64,000 nucleotides of DNA from JAWKOK01 sp963698255 (GCA_963698255.1 CAVOQD010000015.1:124001-188000), one strand, 5' to 3'; counted from the stretch's first letter, positions 1 through 11,094 are shown. The notes: generated by a model not told the origin, from the sequence alone. Translations and numbers: made by a program.

Positions 1-1341
1 GTTGGCCCCTTCGCATAGTTGATTTTCGTGAAGCTGTGCATAGCTGCGCATGTTGTTGACGACGATGTCCAGATCGCCGTCTCCGTCCATGTCGGCCATG
101 GTCATGCCGCGTCCGCTGGCGGTCGAGGCCAAATTCCACTCAGGCGCTTTGGCAAAGCTGCCGCTGCCGCGGTTGCGGAAGGCCTGGTTCTCTTCGATCA
201 GTTCATCGTTGTGCAGATGGCCGAACATGTCGCTGGCGATCACGCCGTTGACGACGTAGAGATCCAGGAAGCCGTCGGAATCGAGATCGCCGAAGCGGGA
301 CGCCCAACTCCAGCCTGTGGCCTCCACGCCGCGCCAGTAGGCCTGGTTGTGAGGACCGCTGCGCAGCGAGGGCATCTGCAGGACATTGGCCATAACCTGG
401 GGATCGCCCTCTTCGTGATGCCCATCCATAGCGTCCATATCCATCGAACCCATGCCCATGGATTCCATCAGCGGCTGCCACTGAGCCATCACTTCCGGCG
501 AGGTGTCGTAGGGGGCCATGTCTGTGGTGAAGTAGGCTCGTTCTCCGCGATTGCGCAGGTCGCCCCAGGCCAAGCTCATTGTGCTGTGCGACGTCTGCGT
601 GAACGGCTCGATCAGCGACCACTCGTCGCCGTCCCGTTGCCAGACCTGATCGTGCATGGCGAAGTCGTTGGCGACCCAGATCTCCGGCAGACCGTCGCCG
701 GTCATGTCGACCAGCCCGATCGAGAGCGTCTCGGCCACAGGGTCGAGCACGTGGGGCGTAAACGATCCGTCAGGCTGCTGTGTGTGGACGACGATGCCGG
801 TTGAGCCGTCGTCCATCGGCTCTTCGATGCCTCGCTGCTTGAGTTCGGCCGCATAGGAGCCGGTCACCAGGTCAAGCAAGCCGTCGTCGTTGAGATCGCC
901 CCAGGCCATGGCGTAGGCATAGGCGTCGACGCCGGGCAGCGGGCTGGCGGGCAAAGCTGGGTCGCTGACTCATCGACGGAGCCGCTGGTTGCGCCAGTAG
1001 GAGAGACCCTCCAGCCCGCGATGGGTGAAGGTGATGTCGAGCAGGCCGTCGCCGTCCACGTCGACGATGGCGACGCCGCGCGTGAAGGGATCGTCCAGCG
1101 TCTCGGCCTCAAAGTCCAGATCGCCCAGATTCCAGAGGATCTCGCTCTCGCGGTCGACGCTGGCGAAGACCAGATCGAGATCGCCGTCGCCGTCCAGATC
1201 GTTGGCGGCCACGCCGGCGCCGTTGCTGAGATAGGTGCTGATGTCGCGCACGCGTGTGCCGGTGACGAAGTCCAGATCATGGGCCACGAACGCGCCCGAG
1301 CAACGCTCGGCGTTTCGAAGTGCAGTTCTCTTGCTACTGAG
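1..1341 (-). CDS. FG-GAP/VCBS repeat protein, 3' end outside window, interrupted by an in-frame TGA
   Basis: Read on the minus strand, the frame carries repeated calcium-binding-like blades of the type DGDGDLDLV, DVDGDGLLDI, DLNDDGLLDLV, DMTGDGLPEI, DLDSDGFLDLY and DMDGDGDLDIV, the signature of FG-GAP/VCBS beta-propellers (ASPIC/CRTAC1-like extracellular proteins). The frame is open from 1341 to the window edge except for one TGA at 970-972, which lies between two well-formed blades. Upstream, a signal-peptide-like hydrophobic stretch (about 1340-1470) sits in another frame, so the true start is probably near 1450 with a frameshift around 1335-1345. A Met/Asp/His-rich insert lies at about 415-475. 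The protein is probably secreted; its ligand is unknown. Family confidence is high, integrity uncertain. Confidence 0.75.
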
Positions 1342-1524
1342 TCACGTCGAGCGTGCCGACAGGTGTCTGGCCAGGGCAGCGCGTCTGGGCATTTACCACC
1401 TGCGACGTCATGGCTGTCAGCGACCATGCCCGGCAAGGACGCAGCAGGGCCGGACATAGAAAGATGATGCGATTCGGTTATCATTGATCGATTCTTCGGC
1501 TCTTAGCCTTTCAATCCGCTCAGG

Positions 1525-2420
<896 letters not shown>

Positions 2421-2424
<4 letters not shown>

Positions 2425-3347
2425 TTGTCACCCCCGTAGTAGACCCATTTCGCCGAAGTGGCAAAGAGAATGCCGGCAAAAGCCATGATGATCAGGAAGA
2501 GAATCCAGGCCATGGCCGAGGCTTTGCCCATGCTGAGTTGAATGAACGCATTTCGATAGAGACTGACGACGTAAAATTCAGTCGATTTCATGGGGCCGCC
2601 CTGGGTCAGAATCCAGGGCAAGGTAAACTCCTGAAAGGCAGTAATGAAGCCCATGATCAGGTTGAAGAGGATGACCGGCGTCGTCAGCGGGAAGGTCACG
2701 TTGAAGAACTTCTGAAAGGCGTTGGCTCCGTCCAGTTCGGCTGCCTCGTAGAGCGTGCGAGGCACATCCTGCAGAGCCGCCAGAAAGATAACAACTGCGG
2801 CTCCCTGCGCCCAAATGAAGATCACGATCAGGGACGGTTTGGCCAGCGTCGGGTTGGAAAGAAAGGGGATGGTTGAGAACCCAAACGCCTTCAGCACACC
2901 GTTGATGGCTCCATATTGCGTGTTGAGGAGAAAGAGCCAGACCATGGCCGTACACACGGCGGGCACAATCGACGGAATGTAGATGATTGAGCGAAATCCC
3001 GCTCGCCCTTTGATATTGGTGTTGAGCAGATTGGCAATCAGAAAGGCAACGCCAACGCCGAGCGGTACGCCGATGAGCACGTAGTAAAAGGTGTTGTAGA
3101 GCACATTCCAAAAATCGGGGTCAATCGTAAACAGATTAACGTAATTCGTTAAGCCGATAAATTCTTCTTCGCGAATGAAATCGTAGTTGGTCATACTGTA
3201 GTAAAGTGACGCGATCAACGGAAAGACTGAAAAGAGGACAAATCCGATCAGCCAAGGTGAGATAAAGGCCAGGCCGAGGAACTGATTGCGCCTTTCTCGT
3301 TTTGTCATCCGCGGGGTCGGTTGGGGCGGTGCCGTCACTGCAGCCAT
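2421..3347 (-). CDS. Sugar ABC transporter permease, MalF/UgpA type
   Basis: Intact 308-aa CUT1 permease. A short cytoplasmic tail ending in TKRERRNQFLGLAFISPW precedes the first membrane segment, and the EAA-loop motif ALQDVPRTLYEAAELDGAN is present about 80 residues from the C-terminus. The start is supported by AGGAGGT about 6 nt upstream. It forms the membrane channel with the downstream permease, whose start codon overlaps this stop. Two perfect stem-loops separate it from the binding-protein gene upstream, the usual place where a highly expressed binding-protein message is separated from permease messages. Confidence 0.93.
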
Positions 3348-3426
3348 ATTGTGACCTCCTGGTACCTAGTCCAATCATGAACAGATAAATCTGCCGCTGT
3401 TGTAACTGAGCAAGATCTGATGATTA

Positions 3427-3455
3427 GAAGTCGGGCTTCTGAAAAGCCCGACTTC
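3427..3455. repeat. Perfect 12-bp stem-loop between binding-protein and permease genes
   Basis: Arms GAAGTCGGGCTT (3427-3438) and AAGCCCGACTTC (3444-3455) enclose a 5-nt loop. It has no T-run, so it is more likely an mRNA processing or stability hairpin, or a weak attenuator, than a strong terminator. It is the first of many intergenic hairpins in this window. Confidence 0.7.
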
Positions 3456-3471
3456 ACCATCTGCCGTTCCG

Positions 3472-3510
3472 AACCGAGTTCACCGCCTAGGTTTGAAGGT
3501 GAACTCGGTT
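3472..3510. repeat. Perfect 13-bp stem-loop adjacent to the binding-protein stop codon
   Basis: Arms AACCGAGTTCACC (3472-3484) and GGTGAACTCGGTT (3498-3510) enclose a 13-nt loop. It begins directly after the stop codon (TAA at 3519-3521 on the minus strand) and sits in tandem with the stem-loop at 3427-3455. It may protect or attenuate the message between the binding-protein and permease genes. Confidence 0.7.
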
Positions 3511-3518
3511 GCCTGTCG

Positions 3519-4885
3519 TTAACTCAAGCCCTGGGCCGCCCACTCGGCTTCGGCACGACGCTGCAATTCAGCAGCACCTTCGGCCGGCGTCATGAGATCG
3601 CGATAGACTTGCTCGCGAATTTCGGACTGCTGGTCGTACATGAACCAGTGGATCGGGGCAGCGTCGCAGCAGGTGATACTCCTCCACCTCAGGAATGGTA
3701 TCGATATAGAATGCCAGGCCCGGATAGGCTTCAGCATCGATGGTCGGCAGGAAGTCGTTCACGCCGTGAATCCAACCCACCTCGTTGAAGATAATGTCGG
3801 CGGCCTTGACTGTGTTGAAGAACTCACCCAGCTTGAAGGCGCCGGTCTGATTCTTGGCGTCCTTGTAGATCTGAATCAGGTGGGCGTTAATGCCCTGCAT
3901 TCTCGTGTCCTTGAGGTCATCCGATCTCGGGGCCCAGGAGGCCATGTTGTACTGGGCGATTTCGGGCTTTTCGATCTGGGTCTCGCCCGGATGCCAGTAG
4001 CCCTCGATGATCATGTTCTGGACGCCGGCGCTGAAGGACGCGCCCCAGGTGCCCTGTCCCTGAACCTGACGCATGCCGGCAAACTGGTCTGGACCGGCGA
4101 TCCGATAGAACTCGGCCGTCACGTTCAGCAGATCTTCAATGCGCTCGTTGTCGAGGTCAAACTCGCGTGTCTCTTCGTCAAACCAGGTAACGCCGTAAGA
4201 TAGTGGTCCGAAGTCGACATCGCCACCCATGGCGTCGTAAGGATCCAGACCGATCTGTTGCAGGTTGCCTGCATCGTCGTGAATGGTCAGTGCCTTGTGC
4301 CACTCCAATGCCTCTTTCCAGGTCTCGGGCGGGGACGTAGGATCGAGACCGGCCTCTTCAACGGCCTTGCTGTTGTAGTTCAGGCCATATTGAACGTAGC
4401 TTTCAATGCCGGGAACGCCAATCATCTCGCCGCCGAAGAAAGCGTACTCATAGACCCAATCCAGAATGTTGTCTCGATTGACAATCTCACTGGTCTCGGC
4501 CATATCCTGTACATTGATGGCCGCGCCGCGGGCATAGAGGTTCGGATAGTCGAAGTTGGACCCGCCGTCGGGCGGCGTGCCGGCCGCGATCGCCGTCAGC
4601 AGCGCTTCGCTTTCCACCGCACCACGATACTCAAGGGTCGCGCCGCCGCTGTGTTCCTTCCACTCATCGGTCTCTACGATCTGCGCCATGGCCGGGTCCA
4701 GGTTGCCCCAAGCATACCAGAAGCTAATGACATCCGACTCAGTTGTGCCGGCGTCGCCGCCTTCGGCCGCCGTGTCGCCGCTGGGCGGCCGGCGCACAGG
4801 CGGCCAACACGCCGCCGACTGCCAACATCGACGAAGCCTTCAGGAAATTACGTCGACTCAGGCCACTACTACGATTCTCTTGCAT
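3519..4885 (-). CDS. Sugar ABC transporter substrate-binding lipoprotein with Tat signal (two frameshifts)
   Basis: Extracytoplasmic solute-binding protein of family 1. ATG 4885 follows GAGGAG. The N-terminus has a twin-arginine signal (SRRNFLKASS) ending in the lipobox LAAC, then a Ser/Gly/Thr-rich linker. One extra base in a C-run near 4790 shifts the frame before GDTAAEGGD; the mature domain then runs intact (ISFWYAWG, IEGYWHPGE, GINAHLIQIYK). A second extra base near 3655 shifts the C-terminus, which continues IHWFMYDQQSEIREQVYRD and ends EAEWAAQGLS. Corrected length is about 455 aa. It feeds the two downstream permeases; the sugar is not identifiable from sequence. Tat export suggests the protein folds before secretion. 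Confidence 0.88.
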
Positions 4886-5020
4886 TACGGTCTCCTCTCG
4901 TTAGAATTACGGAGCTATGGGTACAGACTACGGTTACGGAATACTTCTGTTGATGAATATATCTTTAGGCAGTCGTGTCGGCGCTAGAGCGTTCCGATGC
5001 CTGACTGCCGGCAAGATCAG

Positions 5021-6124
5021 CTAGATGTCCGCATTTCCACGCACGGCTTCAGCCAGATGGGCGCCGCATGATTCGCGCACGATCAACTCGGTCGGCAATA
5101 CGACCGAGACCGCCGGGTCTGAGGGCTGCCCGCTCTGGTCGTGCAACATGCGTACTGCGTATGCCCCCATCTGGGCTTTGGGCACGTAGACCGAGGTCAG
5201 ACGTGGATCGTAGAGATCGGCGAATTCGATGTCATCCACACTGGCAATGGCCACATCTTCGGGCACGTGCAGGCCCATTTCCTTCAGCGCCCCAATGGCT
5301 CCCACAGCAACCTCGTCGCTGCAGGCAAAGAAGGCCGTCGGCTGCGTTTGCCCGCCCATGGCTTTGGTGGCCTGACGAGAACCGTCTTCCGGCGAATTGT
5401 GGCCGCACAGATCCGCCACAAGGTTGGCGTCGTAGGGCAGTCCATGTTCGAGCAGCGCGTTGCGATAGCCGCTCAGGCGGTCGTCGGGGGCGCCCAGGAA
5501 TCCGATACGGCTGTGGCCCAGCGAGATGAGGTGGGAGACCGCCACGTAGGCCGCCTTTTCACGGTCGAAGATGACGGCGGGCAAGTTGCCCCACTTGCGT
5601 TCCAAACAGATCACATTGTCGATCCTGGCGACGATCTTGAGCAGCGTTGTCTCACGGACAGCGACCTTTTCGGGTTCACTGGAAAAGTCGCCTTCGAATG
5701 CAAAGAGCAGGATCCCCGAGACTTCCTCCGGATGGATCAGCTCGTTGAAGAGGACCGGATCGGTCAGATCGTCTAGGAACTGGAGAAAACGCACGCGGAT
5801 CTGCAGACGATGGGCTTCGGCGTAGATGCCGGAGAGGATGGCCGCGTAGAAAGGCCGGGTGAACATCGACGAATCGCCGCCGACGACAACGCCGATCTGG
5901 CGAACTGCGCGCTCGGGTTCAGACTGGCTGCGCATGAGCATCTGGGCGTATTTGTTGGGCCGGTAGTCCAACTCTTCAATGGCCTGCAGGACGCGTGCGC
6001 GTGTCTCTGCCGAGACGGATCGTGGGCCGTTGTTGATCACATACGAGACAACAGCAGTTGAGACATCCGCGTGCCGAGCGACATCCTTCTGCGTTATCCG
6101 TTTCTCTTGGGACCGGACGCCCAT
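5021..6124 (-). CDS. LacI-family transcriptional regulator
   Basis: About 367 aa. The N-terminal helix-turn-helix reads ITQKDVARHADVSTAVVSYV followed by the hinge-helix region (RVLQAIEELDYRPN); the remainder is a periplasmic-binding-protein-like effector domain (IGFLGAPDDRLSGYRNAL, ACSDEVAVGAI, IASVDDIEFADLYDPRLTSV). I take the start at 6124 (MGVRSQEKR), because the upstream in-frame extension is Arg/Cys-rich and unlike the family. It lies directly upstream of the ABC importer on the same strand and divergent from the UroD/AKR/SIS genes, so it probably controls both sets in response to a sugar. Confidence 0.92.
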   Translation of the reverse strand: MGVRSQEKRITQKDVARHADVSTAVVSYVINNGPRSVSAETRARVLQAIEELDYRPNKYAQMLMRSQSEPERAVRQIGVVVGGDSSMFTRPFYAAILSGIYAEAHRLQIRVRFLQFLDDLTDPVLFNELIHPEEVSGILLFAFEGDFSSEPEKVAVRETTLLKIVARIDNVICLERKWGNLPAVIFDREKAAYVAVSHLISLGHSRIGFLGAPDDRLSGYRNALLEHGLPYDANLVADLCGHNSPEDGSRQATKAMGGQTQPTAFFACSDEVAVGAIGALKEMGLHVPEDVAIASVDDIEFADLYDPRLTSVYVPKAQMGAYAVRMLHDQSGQPSDPAVSVVLPTELIVRESCGAHLAEAVRGNADI

Positions 6125-6210
6125 GGCTGAATTCACTCGCTGATGGAACCTGAACGACGATCTGTGAGGGCAAGAACGTTTTCGTCGATCACGGTCGGTT
6201 GTACAGTCGA

Positions 6211-6226
6211 TTGTGTTGCGACACAA
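6211..6226. promoter_or_regulatory. Candidate LacI-type operator upstream of the LacI gene
   Basis: TTGTGTTGCGACACAA is a 16-bp dyad with one mispaired position around a central GC, the size and symmetry of LacI-family operators. It lies about 90 nt upstream of the lacI-like start and on the divergent side facing the UroD-like gene. No second copy was noticed near the ABC genes, so assignment is tentative. Confidence 0.35.
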
Positions 6227-6238
6227 CATTGCCGGCAA

Positions 6239-6595
6239 TTTGGGGAGTGAAGTGCTGCGTCTTGTCTATACGCTTCAACAACAAGGATAGGGTATCACAC
6301 GCGTAAATTCTCGTCAATTATGTGCCCTGTCTTACAATTGACATTTGCCATTGATTTACCATTTGACGGCGGACCCCTCTTGGATTACGCTGGCGACTGT
6401 TGTCTTCTACCGGTTGGGGTAACTGTACAGTCACACGAAGATAGACCGCGGATTAGGCGGATTAGGCGAACGAAACCGGATTCTTTCGGATTTTATCCGC
6501 GGGAATCCGTCTTGTCCGCCTAATCCGCGGTCCATTGGTATAGCGGCCTGTATAGAGTTCCCGGTTGGATATCAAAGATCTCTACAGGAATCGCC
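6239..6595. other. Divergent intergenic region with a long hairpin
   Basis: This gap between the LacI gene and the UroD-like gene holds no convincing gene. A TTGACA at 6338-6343 could be a -35 box, but no good -10 follows at 17 bp. The second half is occupied by the GCGGATTAG-type hairpin at 6444-6532, followed by a tail (CCATT..., GCCTGTATAG) that recurs after the hairpin at 18258-18342. Confidence 0.5.
6444..6532. repeat. Long hairpin, GCGGATTAG word family
   Basis: The left arm at 6444-6461 pairs perfectly over 18 bp with 6515-6532. The left arm contains two tandem copies of GCGGATTAG and the loop holds smaller nested pairings (CGGATT with AATCCG). The element sits just upstream of the UroD-like gene. 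Related elements lie at 17146, 18258, 20524, 27991 and 35174. Confidence 0.85.
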
Positions 6596-7727
6596 ATGTC
6601 ATTCTCACCGCGTGAACGCGTGCTTGGCCGCCATTGCCCACGAAGAACCGGATCGCGTGCCGCTGGCTCTCTGGGGCAGTTGGTATGGGGTGACCGACAA
6701 GCTCTACTTCAATGTGCTTGGAGACGCTTGGGTGGGAGCCTGTCGCACCATTCCGCCCCGATCTGCTGCACTCGGTCAACTACTACGATGATCGACTGCT
6801 GGAACGGCTGGGCGTCGATATCCGCCACGTCGATCCGGGCGTGACGGCACTGACGGCTCACGTCGACGACGACGGCTTCGACCGCTGGGGGCTGCAATGG
6901 CGCAAGGCCGGTCTCTATCGAACCGCCGCCTATTTCCCGCTGGAGTCGGCAACAGCGGATGAGATCGCTGAATTCGCACTGCCGACGCCCGATGAATACG
7001 TTGACGCCGAAACGATCCGCAGCCGCCTGGCCGCCATCAAAGCGCTGGATCGGCCCTACGCCGTCGCCGGTCGGGCCGTGGCCTCCTATGGCCTCTTCGA
7101 GATGGCTCAGTCGCTGCGCAAGCATGAGCAACTGCTCATGGACATGGTGCTCGATCCAGACCTGGTGCACACGTTGATCGGGCGCCTGGTCGATTGCTAT
7201 GCCGCACTGATCGCACGCTTCCTGGAGATCGCCGGCGATGACCTGGATCTGCTGGAACTGCCCGGCGACGATTTCGCCGGCAACAACGGCCTCATCATCT
7301 CCACCTCCATGTTTGACCAATTTTTCCTTGAACCGTACACCCGGTTGATCGCCAAGATCAAGGCCCAGTGCCCACACATCAAGGTCGTCTGTCATTCCGA
7401 TGGAGCCATGGCCCCGCTGCTCTCTCGCTACGCCGATATGGGCGCCGACGTCTTCCATCCGCTGGAGCCGCTGCCGGCCACCGACATGGCCGCCATCAAG
7501 GCCAATGTCGGCGACCGACTGACCTTCCTGGGCGGCATCGACATCCGCACGACCATGCAGGGATCGACCGCAGGGAATCGTCGACGAGGTCAAGGAGCGC
7601 ATTCGGCCAGCTCGCGCCGGGCGGCGGCTACATTCTGGCCCCGGCCAATCATCTTCAGGTTGACGTTCCGCCGGAGAACCTGTTTGCGTTGTACGATGCG
7701 GCGCAAGAGTATGGCAAGTACAGATAG
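6596..7727 (+). CDS. UroD-family protein 1, zinc motif degenerate (four +1 frameshifts)
   Basis: Belongs to the uroporphyrinogen decarboxylase / methylcobamide methyltransferase superfamily. The corrected protein (about 376 aa) starts MSFSPRERVLAAIAHEEPDR, the standard opening of the family, and ends PPENLFALYDAAQEYGKYR. Four single extra bases (near 6627, 6721, 7574 and 7604) break it; the span length (3n+1) agrees with four gains. At the usual H-x-C zinc site it reads VVCHSDG, so the cysteine is replaced, and the third ligand region (LAPANH) also lacks cysteine. A corrinoid methyl transfer as in MtaA/MtbA is therefore doubtful. It is first in a run with aldo-keto reductase and SIS genes, suggesting a role in sugar metabolism that is not known for this subfamily. 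Confidence 0.85.
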
Positions 7728-7835
7728 GCGCTACATATTGTGGTGAGCGGCTATGATATAATGCGATTGTCAGCAATCCTAGCAGACCATAGGCGCGTCT
7801 GTATTGGACATTCGAAGGGATTAGGGAAGCAGTGT

Positions 7836-8108
7836 ATGGCAAAAGTAATCATCACAAAGGAAAATCTGCTCAGCCAAGATGAACTTCGAGTTTTGCTGGA
7901 ACAGATGACCGAGCGAAGCTCCAGCCTAGACGACGTGTTGAGCTCGCTGCGAGACCTGGTTGCCTATGAAAATGAGTACGATATGGGCAGCGACATCTTC
8001 TATGCCCGATTTATGCGCGGTGAGATGGGCGACGATTTGCCTTTCATTATGTGGGCAGGTCAGTATGAATCGTACCTTGAGGCCAAGCAGGAGATAGCCA
8101 AACGATAA
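7836..8108 (+). CDS. Small hypothetical protein, 90 aa
   Basis: Starts MAKVIITKENLLSQDELR at 7836 after AGGGA. It is acidic and mostly helical in appearance, with no membrane segment, no cysteine and no recognisable domain; it ends ESYLEAKQEIAKR. It lies about 110 nt after the UroD-like gene. An upstream in-frame extension to 7740 exists but carries no ribosome site. I do not recognise the family. Confidence 0.6.
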   Translation: MAKVIITKENLLSQDELRVLLEQMTERSSSLDDVLSSLRDLVAYENEYDMGSDIFYARFMRGEMGDDLPFIMWAGQYESYLEAKQEIAKR

Positions 8109-8287
8109 CGCACCTCACCATCCCACCGTCTCAACGCATCCCCATCACAAGCATGTTGGCTCAACAATAGAACCATCTCAACCGCCCGACATCAGCATAG
8201 TGCTCCAAGAAATTGACCGGTTCATTTTTATGCGCAGTTGACGCTGAGTTGGCGCCCAGTTTATCGACAAAGACAAAGGGAAAACAC

Positions 8288-9222
8288 ATGGACTACACAA
8301 CATTTGGCCGCACCGGCCTGCGTGTCAGCGTCATGGGGCTTGGATGCGGCGGACCCAGTCGCATTGGCCAGAGCACCGAGCGCACCGACGCCGATTCCAT
8401 CGCCATCGTGCGCCAGGCATTGGACGCCGGCGTCAACTATTTCGACACGGCCGAGGCCTATCAGACCGAAGCGTTGGTTGGCCAAGCCCTGCGCGGCGTT
8501 GACCGCAGCCACGATCGTCATTTCGACCAAAAAGAGCTATCGCCGCGAGATCAGCCCGGCGCTGGTGCGCGAGGGCGTGGAAGCCAGCCTCACCCGTCTG
8601 AACACCGACTACATCGACATCTACAATTTGCACGGTGTTTCGGCGGCGGACTATCCAATGCTGCGCGAGCAGATTCTGCCCACATTCTTCGACCTACGCG
8701 ACGAGGGCAAGATTCGCTTCATCGGCGTCTCCGAGATGTTCGGCGAGGACACGACCCATCAGATGTTGCGCCTTTCCCTGCCCGATGATCTGTGGGATGT
8801 GGTCATGGTCGGTTTCAACATTCTGAACCAGACCGCACGCGAAGCCGTCTTTCCCCAGACCATGGCGCAGAATGTAGCCGTGCAGATCATGTTCGCTGTC
8901 CGCCGTGCCCTCAGTCGACCTGAAAAGTTGGTGACGACGCTTCAGGAACTGATCGATCTCGGCGAGCTTGATCCTGGGGACATCGACATGGACAACCCGC
9001 TCGGCTTCGTCCTGGACGAGTCGGACGCCACTTCGCTGGTCGATGCCGCCTATCGCTTCTGCCGCTACGAGCCGGGCGTGGATGTCGTGCTGTCCGGCAC
9101 GGGTAACCCCGCGCATCTCCAGGCCAATATCGATTCGCTCTCGCCGTCCGCCGCTTCCGGCGGACGTTGTAGAGAAATTACGAGCCATCTTCCGCCGGGC
9201 CAGTTCTGTGACCGGCGGCTAG
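8288..9222 (+). CDS. Aldo-keto reductase (two +1 frameshifts)
   Basis: NAD(P)H-dependent oxidoreductase of the AKR superfamily, about 311 aa after correction. It opens MDYTTFGRTGLRVSVMGLG and shows the AKR tetrad: Asp and Tyr in YFDTAEAYQTE, Lys in IVISTKKS, and His in DIYNLHG. An extra C near 8512 separates RGVDRS from TIVISTKKS, and another near 9134 separates NIDSLS from RPPLPADVVEKLRAIF. The span length (3n+2) fits two gains. It lies 15 nt before a SIS protein gene and probably reduces or oxidises a sugar imported by the neighbouring transporter. Confidence 0.88.
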
Positions 9223-9237
9223 CACTCTGGAGACTAC

Positions 9238-10008
9238 ATGAACCCTGCCATCGCCTATCTGAAGGCCGCTCGCACGATCATCGACAAGATCGAAGATACA
9301 CAACTGGAAAACCTGGCCGCGGCGGCCGAGATCTGCACCCGCTCCATTGCCAACGACAGCCTGGTTCACCTCTTCGGCACCGGCCACTCGCGCATGTTCA
9401 TCGAGGAGATGTACCCGCGCCACGGCAGTTTCCCCGGCTTCCACCCCATCGTCGAGCTTTCGTTGACCTATCACAACGACGTGGTGGGGGCCAACGGCCA
9501 GCGTCAGGCCATGTTTTTGGAACATGTGGAAGGCTTCGGGCAGGTCATCCTGCGCAACTTTGTCTTTGACCAAGCCGACAGCTTCATCATCTTTTCCAAC
9601 AGCGGCGTCAATGAGGTGATTATCGACGTGGCGCTGGAGGCCAAAAGCCGCGGGCTGCCGGTCATCGCCGTGGTCTCGCTGGACCACTGCCTGGCATCCG
9701 CGGCCAAGCACAGCTCCGGCCATCGCCTGCCCGATCTGGCCGACGTGACCATCGACAACTGCACGCCGGCAGGCGACGCGCTGGTTTCCATCGACGGCCT
9801 GGCCGATCCCATCGGACCCGGCTCGACGATTGGCGCGGCTGCGGTCACCAACGCGCTCAAGTGTCTCATCGCCGACGGCCTGACCCGCCTCGGCAAGCCG
9901 CCCATCGTGCTTACCAGCAGCTACTTCATCGGCGATCAGGCCTCCAAACGCCAGTTCGATGATTCCTACGACGACTATCGACGGCGTATGCGCAAGGTCT
10001 ATGGATAG
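9238..10008 (+). CDS. SIS-domain (UPF0309-type) sugar-phosphate-binding protein 1
   Basis: Intact 256-aa protein with a sugar-isomerase fold. LVHLFGTGHSRMFIEEMY and IIFSNSGVNEVIIDVALEAK are the two phosphosugar-binding loops of SIS proteins. Start 9238 follows GGAG. It is homologous to the protein at 11279-12031; the closest general family is UPF0309 (phosphosugar isomerase-like, AgaS/GlmS SIS fold). It probably isomerises or senses a phosphorylated amino sugar or ketose, but the substrate cannot be read from sequence. Confidence 0.85.
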   Translation: MNPAIAYLKAARTIIDKIEDTQLENLAAAAEICTRSIANDSLVHLFGTGHSRMFIEEMYPRHGSFPGFHPIVELSLTYHNDVVGANGQRQAMFLEHVEGFGQVILRNFVFDQADSFIIFSNSGVNEVIIDVALEAKSRGLPVIAVVSLDHCLASAAKHSSGHRLPDLADVTIDNCTPAGDALVSIDGLADPIGPGSTIGAAAVTNALKCLIADGLTRLGKPPIVLTSSYFIGDQASKRQFDDSYDDYRRRMRKVYG

Positions 10009-10030
10009 GGCTGATGACGAAAAACAGCGC

Positions 10031-10108
10031 TCCACGAAGATGCACGAAGTCACACGAAGGTGCACAAAACAGATCTTTCCTTCGTGTTTTTTTCGTGCTC
10101 TTCGTGGA
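10031..10108. repeat. Long hairpin, CACGAAG word family
   Basis: Arms 10031-10060 and 10079-10108 pair imperfectly over 30 bp. Each arm is a run of near-repeats with a period of about 10 (CCACGAAG, GCACGAAG, ACACGAAGG). It lies between the SIS gene and the shikimate-dehydrogenase-like gene, 27 nt before the latter's start. Confidence 0.8.
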
Positions 10109-10134
10109 TCAAAAATCCCTGGGAATGGCTTACT

Positions 10135-11094
10135 ATGCCTGAGTTGACATCCCCCAGCACGCCGACCTTCTATTTTGTGGGCGTAACGACCGGGCAATCC
10201 TCGGCGCGCACTGTCTGGCCCCACTGGATGGCGGTGCTGGGGCGGCCCGATGTCGCCTTCGAGGGCATCGATCTGCCGTTGCATGCCCAGCCTGCCGCCT
10301 ATCGACAGGTGGTCGAGTTCATCAAACGCGAGCCGCTGGCGCTTGGCGCACTGGTGACCACCCACAAGATCGATCTGCTGGACGCCACCCGCGATCTGTT
10401 CGACGAACTGGGCGCGTATGCCCGGACCTTGAACGAGGTCTCCAGTATCGCCAAACGGGACGGACGCCTGGTGGGCGATGCCACGGATCCCATTGCCAGT
10501 CGCTACACGCTGGACGCTATGTTGGGCCAAGGATACTTCGAACGAAGCGGCGGGCATCTGCTCTGCCTGGGCGCGGGCGGGGCCGCCTCGGCCATCAGCC
10601 TGCACTTCCTGACCCGCCTGGACGCTGCCGACCGTCCGCAGCGGATCATCGTCACCGATCTGCTCCAATCTCGTCTCGACAAGCTGCGCGCAATGGTCGA
10701 GCGTCAGCAGACAGACATCGACTTTGAGTATGTGCTCAGCCGGGATCTGCTTTGCCACGAAGAAGCGGTCAATGATCGACTGATGGAGACGTTGCCCGAC
10801 GGCAGCATGGTCATCAACGCCACCGGCCTGGGCAAGGACCGGCCCGGCTCGCCGATCAGCGAGGCTGCCCGCTTTCCGCGCAATGGCATCGCCTGGGAGT
10901 TGAACTATCGGGGCGAGCTGGACTTTCTGCATCAGGCACTGGCCCAGCAGGCCGCCCGCAATCTGCGCGTTGAGGACGGTTGGGTCTATTTTCTACACGG
11001 CTGGTCGCAGGTGATCAATCAGGTGCTGGACATGGACATCGTGGGCGATGTCTACGATCGCTTTGCCGCCGCGGCCGACGCCATTCGCGGGTGA
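10135..11094 (+). CDS. Shikimate dehydrogenase-like oxidoreductase
   Basis: About 319 aa. The N-terminal substrate domain keeps the catalytic Lys in VTTHKIDL and Asp in GDATD, as in AroE, and the C-terminal Rossmann domain has LLCLGAGGAASAI for NADP binding, then VINATGLGKDRPGSPI. The expected GAVNT segment reads RTLNEVSSI, so the substrate may differ from shikimate (quinate- or inositol-like polyols are possible). The upstream in-frame codons run into the hairpin and are rejected as the start. It lies between two SIS genes in a sugar-catabolic setting, so biosynthesis of aromatic amino acids is less likely. Confidence 0.8.
   Translation: MPELTSPSTPTFYFVGVTTGQSSARTVWPHWMAVLGRPDVAFEGIDLPLHAQPAAYRQVVEFIKREPLALGALVTTHKIDLLDATRDLFDELGAYARTLNEVSSIAKRDGRLVGDATDPIASRYTLDAMLGQGYFERSGGHLLCLGAGGAASAISLHFLTRLDAADRPQRIIVTDLLQSRLDKLRAMVERQQTDIDFEYVLSRDLLCHEEAVNDRLMETLPDGSMVINATGLGKDRPGSPISEAARFPRNGIAWELNYRGELDFLHQALAQQAARNLRVEDGWVYFLHGWSQVINQVLDMDIVGDVYDRFAAAADAIRG

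Noticed and set aside
970..972. Selenocysteine at the TGA in the FG-GAP gene
   Set aside because: No redox motif surrounds the codon and no SECIS-like hairpin was noticed; a sequence error or nonsense change is simpler.
6125..6238. 38-residue N-terminal extension of the LacI-type regulator
   Set aside because: Cys/Arg-rich and absent from LacI proteins; ATG 6124 places the HTH at the usual position.
9178..10932. 584-codon open frame on the minus strand
   Set aside because: It is antisense to the SIS1 and AroE-like genes, has no family motif and is His/Gly/Arg-rich, as expected of high-GC shadow frames.
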